Shown here one piece after another: positions 29,401-41,400 of a stretch of 64,000 nucleotides of DNA. This stretch comes from Rostratula benghalensis (lineage: Eukaryota > Chordata > Aves > Charadriiformes > Rostratulidae). Position 1 is the stretch's first letter. Every line of letters begins with the position of its first letter. The notes under the pieces are model-generated. The model ran no database searches. It saw nothing but the letters and a program-made list of their open reading frames with translations, and was not told the DNA's origin. The DNA is taken from positions 109,187-173,186 of the forward strand of contig VXAI01000481.1 of assembly GCA_013399305.1 (NCBI GenBank), written 5' to 3'. The position numbers and the translations under genes were made by a program.

Positions 29401-32400
29401 AAAATTCTCAGCAATAACAACATATCATGAATAGGAATTGCTAAATACTGAAGATGTAAATGAGCTCTCTTACTGATGTGCACTGGCTCAGTATTTGCAT
29501 GCAGTTGTGCAAACACTTCAGCAAATACTTGATAAGATCTTTTGAAAAGCCTCGGGTATTCAAAAATCACGGAGTCTTCAGCAAAGCAATGAGCATACAG
29601 AGAAAGAGAGCATGATGCTTAGGGTGCCATAGAGTTAGAATAAATGAACACTCTATACCCCAAATGAAGTGCTACTTAAGTAGTGAACACCAAGGACCAG
29701 CCCCTTCAACATCATCTGCTGAAATAGGAACATGAAATGATGTAAAGGGATCTTAAACACAAGGCAAGTATTTTCAGCAATACTGCAAGCCTTTTGTTCC
29801 CATTACCTTTCAAAGTACTGCAAACTGCAAGAGAAAGTAAATATGCAAGCAAATAAGAGTCGTAAGGAGAGGCACACATTAGATCTGGCATCCATGAAGA
29901 TTGATACCCTCTACCAAGTATGGCCTAGGAAACAGAAGATGTAAAGGCCTTCCAAAGTGGCTCTCAACTTTATCTGGAAGGGCAAGACTCCATGTCCATG
30001 TATTGGTATGTCTCAACTCCAAGATAAAATTACACCAGCCTTCACAAGTTTTAACGTGGGCCACAGGGATATTGCTTGTTGATACCTTTGAGTTGCTACT
30101 AAATGGAGAGAAAAGATTTGATCCAGCACACAGGAACTGTGTTCTGTTTTAGAACAGAGTTTTGAATCCACATTCTTTGAGTAAAAGAGCTGAATATCTT
30201 TTCCTAAAAGAGGAAAAGTTCCCACTTCGCTCCACTTTCTCTTCTTAATCGCTTTAAGGTAACCTAAGATGACAGTGAGCATCTTTGACCTTACCTCCAC
30301 AATGAACTGATTCACTGAGTTCCTTTCAAAATACATCCTTTGCTCTCTCTTGTTTAGGCACAGGGATTTCTGCTGAGTGCAGATCCCATCACTTCCATAG
30401 AGAACAACGAAGACATCTGCATCTGTGCCAGCTCCAAAGATATCACTGGTGTAGACTGTGATCTCATATGGAACAACTGATTCAAGAAGTGGCAGAAAAT
30501 TAAAAAAAAACACAAAACCAACAGAAGTTAGTAAGCAGCATTAGTAACCATAATCTGGCTTAGAAAACTCAACAATTAAAAAGGACAGGGTGGGAGTCAC
30601 ACTCTTGTGGTCATTTAAATCTGGTCAGTACTACGAGAATCCAGAGGCATTTCCTTAACCCTACCAGGCCAACTGACCTTGATGCATGTTCATTTGCTGA
30701 GATCATGTGGGTTAATCACATGATCAGAAAGCTCTCAATGTATTTATACCTGCCATTTAAAGTTATTGAAACAAGATTTACATCAACAGGTCATGTCTTA
30801 AAAGGAAACAGGAATTCACAACTTTTTGACCAAATAGGCAGATGGATGACATTCAGCCAACTGGAGACAGCATATGAATATTAACGATACCCCAAGTAAT
30901 AAAAAATCTCCTATTATTTTCATTGCTAAACAAGTGACAAAAAATAATCATAAGGAAAAGAAATAAGCCCCTCTTTTGTCCACTGATCTAGTTTTCTCTT
31001 AGTACCACCTTTGTTGTAACACCCAGGCAAACATGATAACTACTACCAGATCGATGGTGAACACAGAACCGCAAGGATTACACCCCTAAATACTTCCTTA
31101 TTCTGTTCCCTCAGTTTCTCCAGAATGTCCCATGACCCCAAAATCTGACGTCTCTTTTTGTTCTCCTTTATCTTCACAACTCAGTCCTGAGTCCTACTGG
31201 AGCACAATTCAGGCTTGCTCAGGAATAGGACCGATACAGGAGCAAGGCTGGTGCTCTGTTCCTGGCTCTGTTACAACTTTGCTGAATATCCTCAGTTTCC
31301 AAGGTGAGATGGTGTTTGACCAATGGAGTAAGAAACCTGTATTCAGGTGCCTGCACATCAGACAGGTGTGCACGTCTCCAGTTGTAATCACCACGGTCAA
31401 TGCAGCTTGAAGAAAGATAAAAACAAGTGAATGCAGGCCTCTTCCTCAGGGTAGGCTGAATCATTCTCCTAATTCATCCTCTGTGAATGACCAAATATTT
31501 ACCAATGATCATAGAATCATAGAATTACAGAGTCAAGGCCAGGGCTGGATGGGGCTTTGAGCAACCTGGTCTAGAGAGAGGTGTCTCTGCCTGTGGCAGG
31601 AAGGTTTAGAACTCAATGATCTTTAAGGTGCCTTCCAGCCTTCCACTCTGTGACAATGGGAATTCAGACATGCCGCTGTCATGAGGAAGTGCAAATTTAG
31701 GTGAGGCCATTTGGCAATCTGAATCCTGTCCCTATCTCCTTTCTGAAAGCTATAGATGAAAAATACCAGGTAAGGCATGGGCACCCCTGATTAGCTGAAG
31801 GAACTTCTCCTGCCACTAGCAGTGCCCCACATAATACCCATAAGCACAGTCTTTGACACCCAGTGTTGTCACCAGGATCCACTCCTGGCCATCCCTCTCC
31901 CATACACCACACACCCAGCTTCAACCATTTCCCATCCTTTGCCAAAGTCTTCTCAGCCACTTGTCATTTGCATCCTCCTACACTTCAGTCATCTTTGTTA
32001 TTTACACTACAGCACTTAGTGCTGTATTTCAGATTTGGCATCTCTGCTGGGGGTAGAGAGAAGGTTTCTGGCACCATATCTGGAGTAACTGATTATGTGT
32101 ATTGGAGACTAATAATTTATTAAAAACCCCAGGTTCTCTAAATACAGTACTCAGGAGAACAGAGATGAAGTTTTCTTCTCCAGAGAGTCAGCCTGGAGGT
32201 ACTTAACATTCTTTCTGTCCAACCCAATGAAATCTGTTCTACTGTGCTGCAAGTAAACTGGAATAGTTTCTCCAGTATGTAAGAGAGGGGTGGGGGGAAA
32301 CATCCTGGAGACCAAAAATCACGTGCTACACATTATGAATTAAAAACTATGTTCTCTGCTGAGGTCCATGGCACTTGCTCTTGTTGCTTGAATAACAACA

Positions 32401-35400
32401 TCAGCTTAGAACTGAGTCAGCAAAGCAGCACCATAACAAAGCCATCAGAAGCCCAACTTCCAGCTGTCAGATGCTTATTTCATGTATCCCCACAGGGATG
32501 ACTTTAAATGGGCTGCCGATGACATGTAATCATTTGTTCCACCTGAAACAATTCTGGCGTGAGCCATCATAAACCAAATCACTCCGTTTTAATTACCTCT
32601 GGCAAACTGAAACCCCCAGGTTAGCACCGAGGAAGCCAGAACGTGGTAAATAACATGGTGGGAACGGTTTACAAAGTGAAACAGCCTACACATGGACAAA
32701 GAGTCTGGTGCAACATTTTTGGCGGGGAGGCCTGACTATTTTCTAAAGCTGTTGACAAAAATCAGTTTTACACAAACTATGTACTCAAAGGCACACTATG
32801 CCAAAAACTCTTACATTATTCTACTATGCAGGGATATTAATAAATTATATAGTCAACACCTGCATCAAAAGATGTATGGACTGGGAAAAACATGGAAAAA
32901 CCTGAAGAGAAGCACGTACAAGGTCTCTGGGTTATATTCAGTCCTGTGAATGCATTCACTATATCTATCTACCAATTTATTTTTTCTGACATGGACTATT
33001 ATGTCTTCCATTTGACTGACAAATGTGAGAAAGGGAGCAAAGAGTACCCATTCTTCTGCTCCAGACAGTTTAGGTAAAGAAAGAAAGATATGAGAGAGAA
33101 AAAATAGCATGGTCAAAGTATGGGGGAGGCACAAAGAGATGACCTTGGCAGATCCTCAAAGGAGAAAGATGATTTTGGCTTACAGACTCCAGGGTAGGAG
33201 GATTGGGACCTTAGAGAGTTGACCAGGCAGTGTGAAGGAGACCATCAACATGAACCACACCGTTTACAGCAAAAAAGAAGAAGCCAAAGCAGCTGATAGT
33301 CTTCTGCGTAGTTATTATCACAAGTATTTATGAAGAAGGAAACTGAGGCAGAAGAAGAGAGACTGGGCAGCTCTAACTTTTGGTGTCTAAATAAGGAACT
33401 GCAGGACGTAAGGCTTTTGATCCCATCAATGTATACAATGAAGGGTGTGATGACTTTTGGTGTAACAATCTTATCTTATGTACAGAATGACCTAGGAAAC
33501 ACTTGGGGGCGCATGGGGTGGAAAGCAACTCTCAGGTTCCAGACCCTGCCCTTGATCATTGTGGCATCCAACCTAATGACGGAAAAAAACCCTATTTTGA
33601 TAGTCTCTTGCAGGTGGGCCATGAGGTATTTGTTGACCACCTGAAATGAAGCCAATGAGGGAGGGACAAGTCATATAACGTCCCAGGCTGTGAGTCCCCA
33701 GCACACAGTCAAGGATACACATGTGAAAAGGGAAAGAGAGGGTTACAAGATAAGTAAAATAATGTTCCCTGTCATCTGTTTCAAGAAAATCATGATATCT
33801 GATTCTTGATATTCTGGAGACAGGAAAAGAATTTGCCTGAATAGAAGAATTTGAGGTGCAGACTTCAGAATTATAAACTTAGTAGTCAGCAGGAGCTCCC
33901 AAAAGACATTGGGTTTACCCCAAACATTTATTTAGAGGGTGTGAAGTGAAGAGTGAGAAAAAATTGGAGAACACTAAAAGCAGCAATTGGTGCAACACTA
34001 GCAGAAAAAGCACCACACAATATAATAAGACACCTCTGGAAGAAGGTTTTTCAGCAAGAGAGAGGGGTGCAGTGCCAAAGACAGTGGGGGAGCCAAGGTT
34101 TGGAAGCAAGACCAAAGTGTCTGCTCTGGCAACAGAAACAGCATTGCTAGAATGGAGTAAGATCAAAGAGAAACTGGAGACAAGGAAGACAGCTTGGAAT
34201 GGGCTGAGGACTTGGAGATGACAGGGCAGAGGCAGCAAAAGGACAGTCATACAGAGCTACATCACTTCTAGTGACTCTTTGATTTGGGAAATGCAGGAAA
34301 CGTTAGTCTAGAACACCCAGAAGAACCTTCTTGCAGTAATTGGAATAGCTGGCATATGATTATTCATAAATTTTCCTAAGCCAGTTCATGGGAGAGTATA
34401 AGGAGCTTGTGAGATTTTATCTTCTGCAATGATGGATGTTATCATGGGGAAATGGCATTCTGCTCACATGGGATATACTCTGTTGTCTGCAGCTCTGCAG
34501 GGAAGATAATTCTCTCAACGGCTCCATCATCCTCTGATTTATCCAGCCAACGGCCACAAGGGAACTTGAGGCACTGTCCCAGGGACGGGGCATCAATCTC
34601 CACCCACTCCAGAAACCAGCCAGTTGAATTACCTGTGTTTGGAGAGATAACAGTGAATAACCCACAGAGCCTTTACAGACAACAGCAGATGAAGCATTGC
34701 ATTCCAGACCTCTGAGATATAAATAATCCTCTCTTTTGCCAATCACGATAAAGATGATTGCAAGGGATTGTCCAGGTTTGACTGAATGTGCTTTACATTT
34801 CTATATGTCTCAGGTTAAAGATGTGCATGTGGAAGTACTAATTATTCCATTACTTGGATAAATTTGCCTTTGTAATAAGACAGAGGAGTTATCAATGACT
34901 ACATCTCTTGGTGCCCTGTAGAGAAGAAGTCCATGTGTCCTTCCACTGCTTCCCTTGTTTGTAGTAGAGACACAGCCATGTCTAAAAAGCAGCCAAGACT
35001 TGATGATCTAAGCAACAAAAATATTGTCAGAGAAATGAGACAAGCCAATAGGTTCTATATGCGACAGGAAAAATACAAGAGTTGTTGATATTTGAGAAAT
35101 CCCTCTCAAGGAGTGGCTACAAAACTAAACTCTCTTAGAGAGAGAAGCTGAAAAGTTACCTGAAAGTTGCCACCACTGTGCTTTTATTGCCAGAACCATG
35201 GGAAAGGCATTAGCAGCAAAGACAGGAGCAGCAAAAGCCAAAGTGACAGCAAGGATCTGTCACCAAAAGGTAAATTACCTTTGGGGTCTTGGTGGCAGGT
35301 TGTTTTATACAGCAACATGCCCAGTGCTCTAGAAATACTACATTACAAAGCAGATCATCTTACCTTTATTGTCATGGCCTATCTTGATTTTTTTCAGGTC

Positions 35401-38400
35401 TCCAATGTCCACAGACTCCACTGTAAACTCATCTACCTTCCCACGCTCAAATTTGTTCTTGTTAATCTTTGAGGCCTTTAGGCTGACTATCCCTGTTGTG
35501 GCAATGTAAAAGGACATTGTTCAGCACGTGAAACAAATCTTCTGGGAATGACAACAGTGGAACAGGGAAGTGGCTAAAATGTGAAAAATGGCTTTTCATC
35601 TCAAGATCTGAGCTTTGTCCCTCCCTCCCTCTGCACTCAAATCTGTATCAACACCCAAAATATACAGAAAACTCCTTTCTTCAGTGATCCTCGGGCAAGG
35701 CCACAGGGATGATGCTGTTGTGCTGTGTTCACAGCTGAAGAAATTGGTCCTATCCATCACTTCCCTGGCACTCTTACAGTCATCTGAGTCACGGCACACA
35801 CAGCTTGACTGCTTCCAGGAGGATTTGCTCGTAGAATCATGGCATGGTCCAGGCCAGAAGGGACCTCCGAAGGTCTACCTAGTCCCACCTCCCCACGGGG
35901 AAGGGGCCTCAAACACCTCCTGGGGCAACCTGCTCCAGTGTTCCATCACCCTCAGAGTAAAGAACTTATTCCTAATATCCAACCTAAATCTTCTCTTCTC
36001 CAGCTTGAAGCCATTGCCCCTCATCCTGTCACTGCAGGCCTTTGTAAACAGACCGTCCCCAGCCTTCCTGTAGCCCCCTTTCAGGTACTGGAAGCTGCTC
36101 CTAGGTCTCCCTGGAGCCTCCTCTCCCCCAGGCTGAACAACCCCAGCTCCCTCAGCCTGTCCTCATATAGCAGAGGTGCTCCAACCCCATGATCATTTTT
36201 GTGGCCCTCTTCTGGACTCCATCAGGTCCATGTTCTTCCTATCTCGAGGGCTGCAGACCTGCACACAGGACTCCAGGTGAGGTCTCACCAGAGCAAAGTG
36301 GCAGAATCATCTCTCTGGACCTGCTGTCAACACAACTTTTGATGCAGCCCAGGATGGGATTGGCCTTCTGGGCTGCAAGTGTCCACTGCCTGCTCATGTC
36401 CAGCTTCTCATCCACCAGCACACCCTGGTCCCTTTCCTCAGGGCTGCTTTCTAATACCTCATCCCCTAGTCTGTATTGGGAGTGAGGATTGTTCTGGCCC
36501 AGGTGCAGAACCCTGCACTTAGTGTTTGGGCCTCATGAGATGAAATACTTCTGGGCTACTCAAAGATGCAGCGGATATCTGGGTTGCAGGAGCTGATTCA
36601 TTGCTGAGGAAAGCAAATCATTCACTGCATTCACTACCCGCTGATGTAGTCCCAGTCAACTGTGCTGTTTCTATAATTGAAATTAAAGCCTTTGGATCGG
36701 CAGCTGGTGCAAATCAGGATCATAAAGTTCGGCAGTGATTTACAGCAGCTGGTGGTACACTCCCAGCTATCATGATGTGTGTGGAGACAAGGAGAAAGAG
36801 AAGTTGTACGGAAAAGGTGTGAGGAACGGGTACTAGGGAAACAAAGGGAAACCTTGACCTGTCTTTTCAGGCATCCAGCAGTGAGGTGTTATCCTGTGCC
36901 ATCACATGAAGCCGTACCTGTGTCGTCTTTACTTCCATAGAGAGTGATGAAGACGTTGGCATCTGTCCCAGCATTCTTCTTGTCCCCAGTTTTCACTTTC
37001 ACAGTATATGTTGTTGATTTAGCTGTCAGATAAAATACCTTAATTTAAAAGCGTGAAGTCTGAGCAGGAAATTAACCCTACTTTTCATTGCATATGTGTG
37101 CTTGGTTTGACCGATTTCAGCCATGGTGTAATCTCTAATTCCTGTTGCATGCTGTGGTAGCTCCTGGGGTGAGCTGGGCTATCTGGTTGCACAATCTTCT
37201 ACTGCTCCAATCATTCAGTACATTCTCTGCATATCTACAGATAAGAAATGTGCTCAAGCCTTCCCATTTGCTTCCTGGGAATCTGTAAGGCTCTTTGAAT
37301 CTGCTTCTGTCTGTAATGATATTTAATGTATAAAAACCCCACAACACTCCCTCCCCCCTTTTATTCTAGTAGCACTAAATAACATACGTGCATATAACAC
37401 ATACCAGAAAGTATGTGCACATTGAAATATACTGTTTGTATTAATGAGCACGCCCTTCACAATAGTGTCATTAGGGAGGTTTCTATCACACCACCACCCA
37501 GAAAGCACAGTAAACTCATAAATATTGTGGAAAAGTCTAATGTAGTCTTCACTGCGCTGCAAAAACCTAGTAAAGATTCCCAAACCAGCACCTTTCTTCC
37601 TTAATTAGACATGTGTTTCCAAGATGCTGCTCAGCCAGAAGGTCCTCCCAAAGGAAAGGTCTATCCATTTTGTGGAAACTTGTGTGGCTGTACAATTTAT
37701 GGAAATTATTCAGGTATCCAAAAGCATTTGGGGGAGGAGTTTACGACCTTTCACTGGCAGTGAAATCAATGCTGGGCACTCAGCACTTTTCAGCATCAGA
37801 CCCAAGGGGTTGTCATTGCTCTCTGGTTACCATGCAAAATTCTCTACAAGGTAGATAAAGTTATTTCGGAGGAAAAAGGACACAAGCAGCAGGATGGAAA
37901 GTCTGACAAATTTTTTAGCTCTCTACTCGGTTTCACATAGAAATGTTCAAGCATTCCAGCCCATGATGTGAAATGGCTCAGATTTATGCAACAAATGTGC
38001 ATTTCAGTCAACAGATGATGAGGGAACATGTTATTCCATCTTTCCATCTTTCTTACTTTGGGTCCAACCTTGCAAGATGATTGAAACACCTGAAAATCCT
38101 TGCTGGCTGACGCACACCTCACACTTCATTCACTCCTGAAAACTTCATGTTTGGGGCGGAATTCCAGCCCGGTGAACACTAACTACTAATGCCCTCAGCA
38201 ATGCTATAACTTGGTTTCTTTTCAACCCCACACTGGAAGAAATACAAGGCTAACATAAACCTTTCTGTTCCAGGCCCAGCGTTGCAAGAGACTGGCCATC
38301 ATTTTCCGAATCTTTCTTTACAAATGCTTCATCCACTGGGACCAGCTCCCTGACAATCTGACCGTCATCTTCCTCAACTGCTAACCACCGCTGGCATGGA

Positions 38401-41400
38401 AAATAATACCTACAAGAATGACAGCAGCACCCAGCACTTACACAGGACTTCACAGGTTTAATAACATAAGCACAGTTCAGAGGCTACTTAAAAAAATAAA
38501 TAAAAAAAACCCAACAAAAAAAAACCCAAAAAACCCCACCCACAACAAAAAACAACAAGATTACTCAAAACTGAACAATATATCTGTTTTAATCCTTGAG
38601 CTCTGGTGCTGTTTGTGGGATCTAAATTCATAAACAGGTGAGTGAGCACTTACTGAAAAGCGCTATTTCTGAGATGTCAGCCCCATACAACTGTTTACTT
38701 TTAGCTTTCCCTCCCAGAAAAAAATTAAATAACTTGAGGGAGCCTCCAGCCTAGCAGGCTTTTAATGTTTATGAAGACCGGACCTACCTTGGGGCCTTGG
38801 GGTCCTTATGAGCAATCCCACCCACCCGAGCATTGTGCGAATTTCAAAGCATGTGTTTTCAGGCACGTTCCAGCTCAAAGGCAAGCCTGTATTTCAAGTT
38901 TCCAACAGCCTAGGGTTTGCTTATCCAGCTGTCAGTGAAAATTACAGGGGTTTGCTTAGATCAGGACTTGCTTTTGGCCCAGATATTTGCATTAGGTGCA
39001 AAAGGCAAAGGAATTGTGAGGTCAGGGACTTCCAGCATGGAACCTTGCAAGGAAACACGTAAGTGCTGGCTCTGCATGCAGACCTCTTCAGGAGGGAGAG
39101 TCCTTCCCTAGTGAAACACAAAAAACCTGAGGTTTCTTTCCAAACACCACTGGTTCCCAAACTGCAGAGATGCTGGGACAGCAAACTCCCACCCAGAGGT
39201 ACCCCAGGATGATCCCACTCTCAACACAATGGCACAATCATCACAAGCCTCCCAAACGATGACTGTAAATTGGTGAGGAACTACGATGATGCCCATCTGC
39301 ATCTCCTCTGACTTCCCATGGTTCTGCAGGTTCTTGAGAATGTGCCCCCTTTTCTGACCATGCGAAAAGGGTGCAACAAGCTGCTCACGTGGTGCTCTCC
39401 TTGAGGTCAACAATCTCTACCCTCTCCAGGAACCAGCTTGGGCTAGCACCAGAGTTATCGTGCCGGATCCGCAGCTTCTTCAGCTCACCCAAGTCAATGG
39501 CTTTGATGGTGAACACATCCACCTGCACAGGAGGCAAGAGACAAATGACTGTATTTCCCACAAAGGCAGAAAGGCAGGCAGTAAATGGCCAAGGGTAATT
39601 TTTTTTTTTTTCCCCATTAAAACAAAAGGTATTTGTAAGTCCCCCTTGTATTCTTCGGGTGGATGTACAGATCTGTGGGCTCTCCCATTAACATTCATGC
39701 CAAGGCAGTGTCAGCCAGAGAGCTGCACAACTCTTCAATTCTTTCTTTACCTCATCCTCATTCCAGCTTCCTCTAGGTTTAACTCATCTCTGCTACATCT
39801 CAGTCCTTTCAGGCTTATCATCGTCCCCTGGATTGAATCTGGAACTAGATACAAGCATACTGACTCCACAGAAACTCTCCTGTGCAGCTCCATGTGCTTT
39901 ATTTCAAACCACAGAATTTTTTCCTGTTGTCATTTGCTACTACAAGCATGAGGTTCATTTTTGTTAGCTGTATTAGTGTGACAGGATGGACCTTGTTATC
40001 GTAAGACTTTAAACATCTTAATGTGATTAACTTGTTGGGAGACTTCGGGTTTCTACTCCCAAGAACAGAGACCATTAGATTTGCAGCTTTGCAGCTTGGG
40101 CCTCTTCCCACTGAATGAAGAACCACGTGCAGGTTGCAGCTTCACCAGTGCCAAGCTCATAAATCACAGCTAACAGCTTATTTAACAACCTGAGGCTCTT
40201 TTTTTTTTTTTTTTGTGATTGCAAGTTTTCCACAGCTGCTTATTGTTCCTGTGATTATTTTGTAATTCAAAATTACTCCTTGAACAATTCCTGGTTGTAA
40301 TAATAGCTTGTTAATTGCTCATACACATTTTTATAGCAAATATTCGACCCATTTGATTGACTACCTCTACAAGAGATGCTGCTTGATTGGACTGGGTTAT
40401 AACATAATTATAGCACAGTGTGTAATATTGCTTTTATTCCTTGCCTTGGCTCAGTAGAACACTTAGAATTGTATTTGCAATCTAAATGCTGACATACTTG
40501 AGCTGCCTCACAAATAATCTCCAATATTAATTTAAAGTCTGTGGTTTTCAGGTATTCCTGGCAGGAACCGTTATTACCAGAATGCTTACAGGAAGCAGAT
40601 GCAAGAGGTGGCTCCGATGTAGAATTAGTGTTTAGCTTATTATTCAAATGAATTTCCCCTGGAAAATATTTTGAGGCATTTTGCTTCAAATAATATATTT
40701 AAGAAATGAGGCACACTTGAGCTTAAAGCTGAAAGAAGCAGCCAAGCCTTGCAAGAGAAGACACTGTAATGAATGGCCAGCATGGTAACTGCAGGAGCTC
40801 TGCCAGCCTTCTGCTCGCGTGAGTGAGTCAAGTTCATGCATTACCTGGCCTTTTTCAAACTTGTTGAGGTTATTCGACCTTTTCAGCTGGCGCTCACCCG
40901 TGTCTCCTCTTTCCATGCCATAGATGCTCAAGAAGACGTTAGCATCCGTCCCAGCCCCCCACACAGTCCCAGTGAGAACATGGACTTCGTACGTGTTCTC
41001 TGCAAGTAGAATTGCAAAGGCAGATCAGGAGGAGCACAGACATAGCCATATTTCGTATGATCTATGGCTCACCATGGAAGCATGTAGCCCAAAAACACCA
41101 GCACAATCGGCTTTAAGAAAGATTTTGTCTGGAGTTTGATTCCATCTATCTAAAAACATGAGCAACTCCATCTTTCTCCAGACCTTGTCATTGACAAGCA
41201 ACTGCTGTATCTACACACACATGCATATTCCATCTGATATTTACCCTCCAGGGAAGATTCTCCTTCAGGCACCAGCTCCACCACAATCTCCTTATCTCCT
41301 TCGTCTTTAGCCAACCAGCGGTGTGCCACAAATGTATAGACATCCATTCCTTCTTCCACCTTGGTTTCCTCTTCTTCCTCCTCATCAGATTTCTTCTTTT

